Of a DNA stretch of 64,000 nt, positions 1 to 8,215 are shown piece after piece. How positions within the stretch are numbered: the stretch's first letter is position 1; each line of letters starts with the position of its first letter. The notes below the pieces were generated by a model. The model ran no database searches and had not been told where the DNA came from. It saw nothing but the letters and a program-made list of their open reading frames with translations. The stretch is from positions 1 to 64,000 of the forward strand of contig NZ_JAIFZS010000058.1 of NCBI RefSeq assembly GCF_019710635.1, read 5' to 3'. This stretch comes from Mycolicibacterium xanthum (GTDB lineage: Bacteria > Actinomycetota > Actinomycetes > Mycobacteriales > Mycobacteriaceae). Position numbers and translations under genes: made by a program.

Positions 1-28
1 GAGTTGTCACTGAAACAAGTGAATAAAG

Positions 29-143
29 TTACGGCGGAAATAGCGGCAGGGAAACGCCCGGACCCATCCCGAACCCGGAAGCTAAGCCTACCAGCGCCGA
101 TGATACTACCCACCCGGGTGGAAAAGTAGGACACCGCCGAACA
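29..143 (+). rRNA. rrf: 5S ribosomal RNA
   Basis: The sequence from TTACGGCGG to CCGCCGAACA matches the mycobacterial 5S rRNA, including the conserved core GAACCCGGAAGCTAAGCC and complementary 5'/3' ends (ACGGCGG with CCGCCG). Its 115 nt is the usual length. Positions 1-28 are the 23S-5S spacer; the rest of the rRNA operon lies outside the window. The next gene is the Rv1691 homologue, so this is the operon placed beside tyrS, called rrnB in fast growers. The operon name is inferred from the neighbours. Confidence 0.95.
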
Positions 144-150
144 CAAATTG

Positions 151-190
151 GAATCGCCCCCCACGATCACGTGGGGGGCGATTCTCTTTT
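151..190 (+). terminator. Intrinsic terminator of the rRNA operon
   Basis: A perfect 15-bp stem (151-165 paired with 170-184, loop ATCA) is followed by TCTTTT. It lies 7 nt after the 5S gene and is a classical Rho-independent terminator, the only one in the window with both a perfect long stem and a clear T-tract. Confidence 0.93.
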
Positions 191-306
191 GCGCATATTC
201 CCGCGGCCGAATTCCATCAAATTGCGGGCGAATTGTGGGCCAATAGAACTTGGCCGTATCCTTTGCAGGACGACGCTTGACACGAACACGTGAAGGAAGG
301 GCCTAC

Positions 307-1140
307 GTGCCCCAGGACAATCAGGGCGGCAGGCCGGAACGGCGCCCGCAGCGCGGGGCGCAATCGGCCGCCCGACGGCCCCGCCGCGATCAGCGCGACC
401 ATCTCGGGGCGCCGAGGACCTCGGGGCCGCAGCGGGCCCGCCCGGTCCAGCCGCGGAACGAGGACGATCAACAGCGTCCCAGCGGTCCGCCGATTCCGCC
501 CGAGATCGAGGCCAAGCAACTCGCCCCGGAGGTCCGTGGCGAGCTGACCACCCTGGACCGCACCACCGCCGACTTCGTGGCCCGCCATCTGGTCGCCGCC
601 GGCGAGCTTCTCGACGAGGATCCGGAGGCCGCGCTGGCGCACGCGCGCGCGGCGCGGGCCCGTTCCGGTCGCATCGCCGCGGTCCGCGAAGCGGTCGGGA
701 TCGCGGCCTACCAGTGCGGCGACTGGGCGCAGGCGCTCGCGGAGCTGCGCGCCGCCCGCCGGATGGGCAGCCGCTCACCGCTTCTCGCGCTGATCGCCGA
801 CTGCGAACGCGGCGTGGGGCGCCCGGAACGCGCCATCGACCTCGCGCGCAGCCCCGAGGCGGCCGAGCTCACCGGCGACAACGCAGACGAACTGCGCATC
901 GTGGTGGCCGGCGCCCGTTCCGATCTGGGCCAGCACGAGCAGGCCCTGGCGGTGCTGTCGACCCCGCAGCTCGACCCGTCGCGCACCGGGCAGACCGCTG
1001 CACGGCTGTTCTACGCCTACGCCGAGACGTTGCTGGCCCTCGACCGCGCCGACGAGGCGGTGCAGTGGTTCCTGCACGCGGCGGCCGCCGACCTCGAAGG
1101 AGCCACCGACGCCGAAGACCGGGTCACGGAGCTGTCCTGA
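307..1140 (+). CDS. TPR-like hypothetical protein (Rv1691 family)
   Basis: A 277-residue protein in the position of M. tuberculosis Rv1691. The first ~60 residues are rich in Arg, Pro and Gln and probably disordered. The rest is Ala/Leu-rich helical sequence with repeated A-x-x-L-x-x-A-R patterns typical of tetratricopeptide-type repeats (residues ~75-270), so a scaffolding role is plausible but unproven. The GTG at 307 is chosen because GAAGGAAGGG lies just upstream; the frame is open further 5' without a comparable site. The stop is one base from the GTG of the downstream phosphatase, which indicates one transcript. Confidence 0.8.
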   Translation: MPQDNQGGRPERRPQRGAQSAARRPRRDQRDHLGAPRTSGPQRARPVQPRNEDDQQRPSGPPIPPEIEAKQLAPEVRGELTTLDRTTADFVARHLVAAGELLDEDPEAALAHARAARARSGRIAAVREAVGIAAYQCGDWAQALAELRAARRMGSRSPLLALIADCERGVGRPERAIDLARSPEAAELTGDNADELRIVVAGARSDLGQHEQALAVLSTPQLDPSRTGQTAARLFYAYAETLLALDRADEAVQWFLHAAAADLEGATDAEDRVTELS

Positions 1141-1141
1141 C

Positions 1142-2158
1142 GTGACCTCGCTTGCCGAACAACATGATTGCCTGCTGCTCGACTTGGACGGCACGGTGTT
1201 CCGCGGACACGAGCCCACCCCGGGGGCGGTCGAGACGCTGGCCACCGTCGATGCCCGCGTCCTCTACGTCACCAACAACGCTTCGCGTGACGCGGGCCAG
1301 GTCGCCGGGCACCTGCGGGAGCTGGGCTTCACCGCCGAGCCGGGCGATGTCGTCACCAGTGCGCAGAGTGCGGCCCGCCTGCTCGCCGGCCAACTTGCGC
1401 CGAATGCCAAGGTGCTCATCGTCGGCACCGAGTCACTGGCCAACGAGATCGGCGCCGTCGGGTTGACCCCGGTGCGCGAGTTCTCCGACGCCCCGGTCGC
1501 CGTCGTGCAGGGTCACTCAACGGAGACGTGCTGGGCCAACCTCGCCGAAGCGGCGCTGGCGATCAGGTCCGGTGCGCTGTGGGTCGCCGCCAACGTCGAC
1601 AAGACGCTGCCCTCGGAGCGCGGTCTGCTGCCCGGCAACGGCTCGATGGTTTCCGCGCTGCGCACCGCCACCGATCAGGACCCGCAGGTCGCCGGCAAGC
1701 CGTCGCCGGTGCTGATGGCAGATGCGTTGGCCCGCGGCGACTTCCGCAACCCGCTGGTGGTCGGCGACCGCCTCGACACCGACATCGCGGGCGCCAACGC
1801 CGCCCGACTGCCCAGCCTGATGGTGTTGTGCGGAGTCAACACCGCCGCCGACGCGGTCTGGGCCATCCCCGGGGAACGTCCGGGCTACCTCGCCGAGGAT
1901 CTTCGGGCCATCACCACCGACGCCGAGATGCTACGCGTCGCTCCGCACCCGGCCTGGCGGATCGAGGTCGGGCCGTCGGCGCTGACGGTGCACTCGACCG
2001 GCGCCGAACCGGGCGACGATCTCTCGATGGTGCGTGCGCTGGCCGCCGCGGTGTGGGAGCTCGACGGCGACCGGCGCCCGTCGGCGGTCACCGCCGCCGA
2101 CGACGCGGCACGACAGGCCGTCGACCGGTGGTCGCTCGGTGCGGTGGCGATCGACTAG
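1142..2158 (+). CDS. HAD-superfamily phosphatase, glycerol-3-phosphate phosphatase family (Rv1692)
   Basis: A 338-residue HAD hydrolase of the NagD-like (cap type C2) group. Motif I DLDGT is at residues 14-18 with nucleophile Asp14 and general acid Asp16. Motif II TNN is near residue 44, the motif III Lys is in GKPSP near 187, and the motif IV acidic residues are in VGDRLDTD near 208. The M. tuberculosis orthologue Rv1692 was characterised as a glycerol-3-phosphate phosphatase recycling glycerophospholipid head groups; that specificity is transferred by synteny and family. The GTG start overlaps the upstream stop region by one spacer base, and the stop is followed at once by the next small gene. 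Confidence 0.88.
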   Translation: MTSLAEQHDCLLLDLDGTVFRGHEPTPGAVETLATVDARVLYVTNNASRDAGQVAGHLRELGFTAEPGDVVTSAQSAARLLAGQLAPNAKVLIVGTESLANEIGAVGLTPVREFSDAPVAVVQGHSTETCWANLAEAALAIRSGALWVAANVDKTLPSERGLLPGNGSMVSALRTATDQDPQVAGKPSPVLMADALARGDFRNPLVVGDRLDTDIAGANAARLPSLMVLCGVNTAADAVWAIPGERPGYLAEDLRAITTDAEMLRVAPHPAWRIEVGPSALTVHSTGAEPGDDLSMVRALAAAVWELDGDRRPSAVTAADDAARQAVDRWSLGAVAID

Positions 2159-2159
2159 C

Positions 2160-2339
2160 GTGAACACCGAGATGAGTACCGACCCCGACCAGATTCGCGC
2201 CCAGGTCGCCGAACTTCTGGGCGAGCCGACCGAACCGTCGGCCTCCGATCCGGCCGCTGACCTGGATTCCGTCGCGGCGCGCCTCGAGGAGGCGCACGAA
2301 CTCCTGGTGCGCGCGCTGGAATCGGTCGAGAAGGGCTGA
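2160..2339 (+). CDS. Small acidic helical protein (Rv1693-like)
   Basis: A 59-residue protein, GTG start one base after the preceding stop; an in-frame ATG at 2172 is an alternative start. It is acidic, with a predicted amphipathic helix in the C-terminal half (LDSVAARLEEAHELLVRALE). Position and size fit M. tuberculosis Rv1693, a conserved hypothetical between the phosphatase and tlyA. Function is unknown; the conserved operon position is the main support for it being real. Confidence 0.75.
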   Translation: MNTEMSTDPDQIRAQVAELLGEPTEPSASDPAADLDSVAARLEEAHELLVRALESVEKG

Positions 2340-2344
2340 TCCGC

Positions 2345-3154
2345 GTGACGCGGCGCGCTCGTGTGGACGCCGAGCTGGTGCGGCGTGGCCTGGCCAGGTC
2401 GCGCCAGCAGGCCGCCGAGCTGATCGGCGCGGGCCTGGTGAGCATCGACGGGATGCGCGCGGCCAAGCCTGCGACGGCGATCCCGCTCAATGCCAATCTC
2501 ACCGTCGAGGAGGCCGACGAGCACTCCTGGGTGTCACGGGGTGCGCACAAGCTGATCGGCGCACTCGACGCGTTCGGGGTCCCCGTCGCGGGCCGGCGCT
2601 GCCTGGATGCCGGCGCCTCGACCGGCGGATTCACCGAGGTGCTGCTCGACCGCGGCGCCGCGGAGGTCATCGCCGTGGACGTCGGCTACGGCCAGATCGC
2701 CTGGTCGCTGCGCACCGACCCGCGCGTGACGGTCATGGAACGCACCAACGTGCGGGAGCTGACCGTCGACGCCGTCGGCGGCCCGGTCGACCTGGTGGTG
2801 GCCGACCTGTCGTTCATCTCGCTGGCGATGGTGCTGCCGACGCTGGTCGGGTGCGCGTCACGGTCCGCCGATATCGTTCCCATGGTGAAGCCGCAGTTCG
2901 AGGTCGGCAAGGATCGTGTCGGATCCGGCGGGGTGGTGACGGATCCGATGCTGCGCGCCGAAGCCGTGGCCTCGGTGGCCCGTCGTGCCGCCGAACTGAA
3001 CTGGCACACCGTGGCGGTCTGCGCCAGCCCGTTGCCGGGCCCAGCCGGCAACGTCGAGTACTTCCTGCTGTTGCGCGCCGAGACCGCCGGGGCCCTGACC
3101 GGAGCGGCGCTGGACGCCGCGATTCGGCGCGCCGTCGACGAGGGGCCGCAATGA
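2345..3154 (+). CDS. tlyA: TlyA, 16S/23S rRNA 2'-O-methyltransferase
   Basis: A 269-residue protein with an N-terminal S4 RNA-binding domain (residues ~4-60) and an FtsJ/RrmJ-type SAM methyltransferase domain with the SAM loop LDAGASTGGF at 87-96. Lys69 and the Lys in MVKPQFEVGK near 180 fit the family's catalytic Lys residues. Known TlyA methylates 16S C1409 and 23S C1920, and its loss causes capreomycin resistance. GTG start at 2345; the stop overlaps the ATG of nadK (ATGA), so translation is coupled. Confidence 0.95.
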   Translation: MTRRARVDAELVRRGLARSRQQAAELIGAGLVSIDGMRAAKPATAIPLNANLTVEEADEHSWVSRGAHKLIGALDAFGVPVAGRRCLDAGASTGGFTEVLLDRGAAEVIAVDVGYGQIAWSLRTDPRVTVMERTNVRELTVDAVGGPVDLVVADLSFISLAMVLPTLVGCASRSADIVPMVKPQFEVGKDRVGSGGVVTDPMLRAEAVASVARRAAELNWHTVAVCASPLPGPAGNVEYFLLLRAETAGALTGAALDAAIRRAVDEGPQ

Positions 3155-4077
3155 CCCACCGGGAACGTTCCATCCTGCTCGTTGTGCACACCGGCCGCGA
3201 CGAGGCCACCGAGACGGCGCGCCGAGTAGAGAAGGTGCTGGGCGACAACGGAATTGCACTGCGAGTGCTCTCCGCCGAAGCCGTCGACCGGGGCCCGGTG
3301 CACCTGGCGCCCGACGACATGCGCGCGCTCGGCGTCGACATCGAGGTCGTCGACGCCGACGAACGCGCCGCCGAGGGATGTGAACTGGTGCTGGTGCTGG
3401 GCGGCGACGGCACGTTCCTGCGGGCCGCCGAACTGGCCCGCAACGTCGAGATCCCGGTGCTCGGCGTCAACCTCGGCCGGATCGGCTTCCTGGCCGAGGC
3501 CGAGGCCGACTCGATCGACGCGGTGCTGGACCGCGTGATCACCCGCGATTACCGCATCGAGGAGCGGATGACGCTCGACGTCGCGGTTCGCGCCGGCGGG
3601 GAACTGCTGGACCGCGGCTGGGCGCTCAACGAGGCCAGCCTGGAGAAGGGCCCCCGGCTGGGGGTGCTCGGCGTCGTGGTGGAGGTGGACGGGCGCCCGG
3701 TGTCGGCGTTCGGCTGCGACGGCGTGCTGGTGTCCACGCCGACGGGGTCCACCGCCTACGCCTTCTCGGCCGGCGGACCGGTGCTGTGGCCCGATCTGGA
3801 GGCCATTCTCGTGGTGCCCAACAACGCCCACGCCCTTTTCGCACGGCCGATGGTCACCAGCCCGGCGGCGACGATCGCGATCGAGATCGAGGCGACCGGC
3901 CATCCCGCGCTGGTGTTCTGCGACGGCAGGCGCGAGATGCTGGTGCCGGCCGGCGGACGGCTGGAGGTGACCCGGTGCGCTACCCCGCTGAAGTGGGTAC
4001 GCCTGGACAGCGCACCCTTCACCGACCGGTTGGTGCGCAAGTTCCATTTGCCGGTGAAGGGCTGGCGCGGACAGTAG
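3151..4077 (+). CDS. nadK: NAD kinase
   Basis: A 308-residue NAD/polyphosphate kinase (PpnK) that phosphorylates NAD+ to NADP+ in the cytoplasm. The ATP-binding signature GGDGT is at residues 84-88, followed by the conserved NLGRIGFLAE block and, near residue 195, the TPTGSTAY motif of the nucleotide-binding C-terminal domain. The ATG overlaps the tlyA stop and the TAG shares its last base with the recN GTG. Length matches the mycobacterial enzyme. Confidence 0.95.
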   Translation: MTHRERSILLVVHTGRDEATETARRVEKVLGDNGIALRVLSAEAVDRGPVHLAPDDMRALGVDIEVVDADERAAEGCELVLVLGGDGTFLRAAELARNVEIPVLGVNLGRIGFLAEAEADSIDAVLDRVITRDYRIEERMTLDVAVRAGGELLDRGWALNEASLEKGPRLGVLGVVVEVDGRPVSAFGCDGVLVSTPTGSTAYAFSAGGPVLWPDLEAILVVPNNAHALFARPMVTSPAATIAIEIEATGHPALVFCDGRREMLVPAGGRLEVTRCATPLKWVRLDSAPFTDRLVRKFHLPVKGWRGQ

Positions 4078-5852
4078 TGCTCTCCGAGATCCACATCGAG
4101 TCGCTGGGGGCGATCAGCGCCGCGACCGCCGAATTCGACGGTGGTCTGACCGTGCTCACCGGCGAGACCGGCGCAGGTAAGACCATGGTCGTCACCGGCC
4201 TGCACCTGCTCGGCGGGTCCCGCGCCGACGTCACCAAGGTGCGCTCGGGCGCCGACCGGGCGGTCGTCGAAGGCCGCTTCGTCACAACCGAACTCGGCGC
4301 GGCGGTGGCCGCGCAGGTGGACGAGATCCTGGATTCCTCGGGTGCCGAACGCGACGACGACGGCAGCGTGATCGCCGCACGCTCGGTGACCCGAGACGGT
4401 CCGTCCCGGGCCTACCTCGGCGGGCGCAGTGTGCCGGCGAAGTCGCTGAGCGGATTCACCAACGAATTGCTGACCCTGCACGGTCAGAACGATCAGCTCC
4501 GGCTGATGCGCCCCGACCAGCAGCGGGGGGCGCTGGACCGCTACGCCGAGGTCACCGGCCCGCTCGAGCACTACCGCACCGTCCGTGAGGAATGGCTCGC
4601 GGCCCGGCGTGACCTGGCCGACAGAAGGCGCCGGGCCAGGGAGCTGGCCCAGGAGGCCGACCGGCTGCAGTTCGCCCTGCACGAGATCGACGCGGTGGCA
4701 CCGCAACCCGGCGAGGACGAGGACCTGGTCGCCGACATCCGCCGGCTCAGCGAGCTCGACGCGGTGCGCGAGGCCGTGCAGACCGCCCGGGCCGGACTGG
4801 CCGGTGACGGCGAGGACGTCGTCGACGGATTCTCCGCCACCGGAGCTGTCGGGCAGGCCCGTGCGGCGCTCGGGGGCACCCACGACGCAGAGCTGAAGGC
4901 CCTGGCCGAGCAGCTCGGGAGCGCGCTGACGGTGCTCGTCGACGTATCCGGTGAGCTCGGCCGCTATCTGTCCGAGCTGCCCAGCGACGCAAGCTCGCTG
5001 GAGTCCAAGCTGGCCCGACAGGCCGAGCTGCGGACCCTGACCCGCAAGTACGCCGCCGACATCGACGGGGTGTTGTCGTGGGCGCGCGAGTCGCGGGACC
5101 GGCTGGCCCAGCTCGACGTCTCCGAAGAGGCACTGGCCGACCTGGCCCGCCGCGTGGAAGGGCTGCAGGCCAAGGTCGCCGCGGCAGCGCAGGAGCTGAC
5201 CAAGGTGCGGGCCAAGGCCGCCAAGGGCCTGTCCAGGGCGGTCACCGAGGAGCTGGCCGGGCTGGCGATGGCCGGTGCCGAGTTCACCATCGCGGTGACC
5301 CCGCTACCGGCCCGCGAAGGCGACAGTGCGCCGCTGGAACTGCCCACCGGCACCACGGTGCACGCCGGTCGCGACGGTGTGGACGCGGTCGAGTTCGGCT
5401 TCGCCCCGCACCGGGGCTCCGACATCCTGCCGTTGAACAAGAGCGCGTCGGGCGGCGAGCTGTCCCGGGTGATGCTGGCGCTGGAGGTGGTGCTGGCCGC
5501 ATCCACCGAGGGCACCACGATGGTGTTCGACGAGGTCGATGCCGGTGTGGGTGGACGCGCGGCGGTCCAGATCGGCCGCCGGCTGGCCCGGCTGGCCCGC
5601 ACCCACCAGGTCATCGTCGTCACCCACCTGCCCCAGGTCGCCGCGTATGCCGACGTCCACCTCGTCGTCGACAGCGCGGCCGACGGCCGTGGCGGACGGG
5701 CCAAGTCCAGCGGGGTGCGCCGGCTCGACGAGGACGACCGGGTCGCCGAACTGGCCCGGATGCTGGCCGGGCTGGGGGAGTCCGACAGCGGCCGCGCCCA
5801 TGCCCGCGAGCTGCTCGACGCCGCCCGCGGCGACCGTGAGCAGGCCGAGTGA
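4077..5852 (+). CDS. recN: DNA repair protein RecN
   Basis: A 591-residue SMC-like ATPase acting in double-strand break repair. Walker A GETGAGKT is at residues 29-36. The middle (residues ~155-390) is coiled-coil-like, rich in Leu, Arg and Glu. The ABC signature (LNKSASGGELSR), Walker B (TMVFDEVDAGVGG) and the switch His (VIVVTHLPQVA) follow in order. The GTG at 4077 overlaps the nadK stop by one base and gives the family N-terminus; the frame is open upstream but that part only shadows nadK. Confidence 0.95.
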   Translation: MLSEIHIESLGAISAATAEFDGGLTVLTGETGAGKTMVVTGLHLLGGSRADVTKVRSGADRAVVEGRFVTTELGAAVAAQVDEILDSSGAERDDDGSVIAARSVTRDGPSRAYLGGRSVPAKSLSGFTNELLTLHGQNDQLRLMRPDQQRGALDRYAEVTGPLEHYRTVREEWLAARRDLADRRRRARELAQEADRLQFALHEIDAVAPQPGEDEDLVADIRRLSELDAVREAVQTARAGLAGDGEDVVDGFSATGAVGQARAALGGTHDAELKALAEQLGSALTVLVDVSGELGRYLSELPSDASSLESKLARQAELRTLTRKYAADIDGVLSWARESRDRLAQLDVSEEALADLARRVEGLQAKVAAAAQELTKVRAKAAKGLSRAVTEELAGLAMAGAEFTIAVTPLPAREGDSAPLELPTGTTVHAGRDGVDAVEFGFAPHRGSDILPLNKSASGGELSRVMLALEVVLAASTEGTTMVFDEVDAGVGGRAAVQIGRRLARLARTHQVIVVTHLPQVAAYADVHLVVDSAADGRGGRAKSSGVRRLDEDDRVAELARMLAGLGESDSGRAHARELLDAARGDREQAE

Positions 5853-5870
5853 CTTGTGTGACAGATGTGA
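5848..5870 (+). promoter_or_regulatory. Three helically spaced GTGA repeats upstream of steA
   Basis: AGTGA, TGTGA and TGTGA start at 5848, 5857 and 5866, an exact 9-bp period; on the other strand this reads TCACA-N4-TCACA-N4-TCACT. It straddles the recN stop and lies ~75 bp before steA. Tandem TCACA repeats are the type of site bound by mycobacterial OmpR-family regulators such as MtrA or PhoP. Which protein binds is inference. Confidence 0.4.
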
Positions 5871-5945
5871 AAAGACTTAACTAATGAGGCTGGTGTTACG
5901 GCGCGCCTCCGACGGATAACGGTCGATCCTGGCCAGAATCGCCGC

Positions 5946-7130
5946 ATGAAGATGTCAGCGCTGCTGTCCCGTAATGCCAGCTCACGCCCCGGTATCACCG
6001 GCACCGCCCGGGTGGACCGCGACATCGACCGGCTGCTGCGGCGCGTCAGCCCCGGCGACATCGTCGTGATCGACGTCCAGGATCTCGACCGCATCACCGC
6101 CGACGCACTGGTCGAGGCCGAGGTGGCCGCCGTGGTCAACGCCTCCCCGTCGATCTCGGGGCGCTACCCGAACCTGGGGCCGGAGGTGCTGGTCGCCAAC
6201 GGCATCACGCTGGTCGACGAAACCGGCCCGGAGGTCTTCAAGAAGGTCAAGGACGGCGCCCGGGTCCGGATCAACGAGGGCGGCGTCTACTCCGGTGACC
6301 GCCGGCTGATCCTGGGCACCGAACGCACCGACGCCGACATCCACGAGTTGATGCAGGAAGCCAAGGGCGGCCTGGTCGAGCACCTCGAGGCGTTCGCCGG
6401 CAACACCATCGAGTTCATCCGCAGCGAGAGCCCGCTGCTGATCGACGGCATCGGCATCCCCGACATCGACGTCGACATGATTCGCCGCCACGTCGTGGTC
6501 GTCGCCGAGGAGCCCTGCGCGGCAGCCGATCTCAAGGCGCTCAAACCGTTCATCAAGGAGTACCAGCCGGTGCTGGTCGGTGTCGGCACCGGTGCCGACA
6601 CGCTGCGCAAGGCGGGCTACCGTCCCCAGCTGATCGTCGGCGACCCGGACACCATCAGCACCGAGGTGCTGCGGTGCGGTGCGCAGGTGGTGCTGCCCGC
6701 CGACGCCGACGGTCATGCCGCGGGCCTCGAGCGCATCCAGGACCTCGGCGTGGGCGCGATGACGTTCCCGGCCGCCGGCTCGGCCGCCGACCTGGCCCTG
6801 CTGCTGTGCGACCACCACGGCGCCTCGCTGATCGTGACCGTGGGTCACACCGCCTCCATGGAGGAGTTCTTCGACCGCACCCGCCAGCAGAGCAACCCGT
6901 CGACGTTCCTGACCCGGCTCAAGGTCGGCGAGAAACTCGTCGACGCGAAGGCCGTCGCGACGCTGTACCGCAGCCGGGTCTCCGGTGGCGCGATCGCGCT
7001 GCTGGTGCTCGCCATGCTGATCGCGGTGATCGCCGCGCTGTGGGTGAGTCGCGCCGACGCCGCGGTGCTGGACTGGGTGATCGACTACTGGAACCGGTTC
7101 ACCCTGTGGGTGCAGAACCTCGTCTCGTAG
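5946..7130 (+). CDS. steA: SteA, cell-envelope/cell-separation factor (Rv1697 homologue)
   Basis: A 394-residue protein with a soluble part containing a thiamin-pyrophosphokinase-like region (residues ~185-320, with the GDPDT motif) and one C-terminal membrane helix (GGAIALLVLAMLIAVIAALW, ~350-370). In corynebacteria SteA forms a complex with SteB and acts with the RipC-FtsEX peptidoglycan hydrolysis pathway in daughter-cell separation; the same role here is inferred from homology and the adjacent steB. It is preceded by a 93-bp intergenic region with GTGA repeats. The steB GTG follows ten bases after the stop. Confidence 0.88.
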   Translation: MKMSALLSRNASSRPGITGTARVDRDIDRLLRRVSPGDIVVIDVQDLDRITADALVEAEVAAVVNASPSISGRYPNLGPEVLVANGITLVDETGPEVFKKVKDGARVRINEGGVYSGDRRLILGTERTDADIHELMQEAKGGLVEHLEAFAGNTIEFIRSESPLLIDGIGIPDIDVDMIRRHVVVVAEEPCAAADLKALKPFIKEYQPVLVGVGTGADTLRKAGYRPQLIVGDPDTISTEVLRCGAQVVLPADADGHAAGLERIQDLGVGAMTFPAAGSAADLALLLCDHHGASLIVTVGHTASMEEFFDRTRQQSNPSTFLTRLKVGEKLVDAKAVATLYRSRVSGGAIALLVLAMLIAVIAALWVSRADAAVLDWVIDYWNRFTLWVQNLVS

Positions 7131-7140
7131 GGGGCCGACC

Positions 7141-8082
7141 GTGATCTCGCTGCGTACGCACGCCATCTCGCTGGCCGCGGTGTTCCTGGCGCTGGCCATC
7201 GGGATCGCCCTGGGCTCGGGACTGCTGTCGGACACCGTGCTGTCCGGGCTGCGCGCCGACAAGAGCGAGCTGGGCGACCAGATCGACGCGCTCACCGACG
7301 AACGCAATGCGCTCAACGAGAAGTTGAGTGCGGCAAGTGATTTCGATGCCCAGATGGCCCCGCGGATGCTACGGGACAGCCTGGCGGACAAGTCGGTGGT
7401 CGTCTTTCGCACGCCCGACGCCGCCGACGACGACGTCGACGGGCTGAGCCGGCTGGTGACGCAGGCCGGTGGCACGGTCACCGGCACCGTCGCGCTCACC
7501 CAGGAGTTCGTCGACGCCAACTCGGCGGAGAAGCTGCTCTCGGTGGTCAACTCGCCGATCGTGCCCGCCGGCGCACAGCTGAACACCGCGACCGTCGACC
7601 AGGGTTCGCAGGCCGGCGACCTGTTGGGCATCGCGCTGCTGGTCAACCGGGATCCGGCGGCGCCGCCGATCGACGACGCCCAGCGCGACACCGTGCTGGC
7701 CGCGCTGCGCGACACCGGTTTCATCACCTACGGCACCGAACACATCGGCGCGGCCGACACCGCGCTGGTGGTGACCGGCGGTGCGCTCGGTGACGATGCG
7801 GGCAACCAGGGTGCCACCGTCGCCCGGTTCGCGGCGGGGCTGGCCCCGCACGGCTCCGGCACGGTGCTGGCGGGCCGGGACGGTTCGGCGACGGGCACCT
7901 CGGCGGTGGCCGTCGCACGTTCCGACGCCTCGCTGAACTCCGCGGTCAGCACGGTCGACGACATCGGCGTGGAGTCCGGCCGGATCACCGCGGTGCTGGC
8001 GCTGGGCGACCTGATCGCCGGCGGAAAGCCCGGCCAGTTCGGCATCGGTCAGGGTGCCGCCGCCGTCACCGTCCCGCAGTAG
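7141..8082 (+). CDS. SteB/MctB-type envelope protein (Rv1698 homologue)
   Basis: A 313-residue DUF3186-type protein with an N-terminal membrane segment (residues ~8-28, AISLAAVFLALAIGIALGSG) followed by a coiled coil (~33-66, DKSELGDQIDALTDERNALN). The Mtb homologue Rv1698 has been described as the copper transport protein MctB and as an outer-membrane channel; the corynebacterial homologue is SteB, partner of SteA. Both descriptions concern the same family and the sequence cannot choose between them. Start GTG 7141, co-transcribed with steA; a hairpin follows the stop. Confidence 0.85.
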   Translation: MISLRTHAISLAAVFLALAIGIALGSGLLSDTVLSGLRADKSELGDQIDALTDERNALNEKLSAASDFDAQMAPRMLRDSLADKSVVVFRTPDAADDDVDGLSRLVTQAGGTVTGTVALTQEFVDANSAEKLLSVVNSPIVPAGAQLNTATVDQGSQAGDLLGIALLVNRDPAAPPIDDAQRDTVLAALRDTGFITYGTEHIGAADTALVVTGGALGDDAGNQGATVARFAAGLAPHGSGTVLAGRDGSATGTSAVAVARSDASLNSAVSTVDDIGVESGRITAVLALGDLIAGGKPGQFGIGQGAAAVTVPQ

Positions 8083-8085
8083 CGG

Positions 8086-8118
8086 GGCACGGCGCCCGCG
8101 TGTCAACAACGCCGTGCC
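8086..8118 (+). terminator. Hairpin after steB
   Basis: A perfect 9-bp stem, GGCACGGCG (8086-8094) with CGCCGTGCC (8110-8118) around a 15-nt loop, starts 4 nt after the steB stop. No T-tract follows, as is common in mycobacteria. It lies just before the putative pyrG promoter. Confidence 0.5.
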
Positions 8119-8129
8119 GGAGTCGGTGT

Positions 8130-8135
8130 TAGGGT
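8130..8135 (+). promoter_or_regulatory. Putative -10 element of pyrG
   Basis: TAGGGT fits the mycobacterial TANNNT -10 consensus and would start transcription near 8142, giving a leader of ~75 nt with a GGAGGT ribosome-binding site before the TTG start of pyrG. No clear -35 is seen. Confidence 0.5.
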
Positions 8136-8215
8136 GGGGTTCCGTGGGTCGGCAGGCCCCAAACCGGGTTTCGGCCCAGCACAACAAGCCCTGCCCGTCG
8201 TCACGGAGGTAGCAC

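Noticed and set aside
2686..4047. 453-codon open frame on the minus strand
   Set aside because: It lies entirely opposite tlyA and nadK, has low-complexity His/Gly/Arg-rich composition and no ribosome-binding site; a GC-bias shadow.
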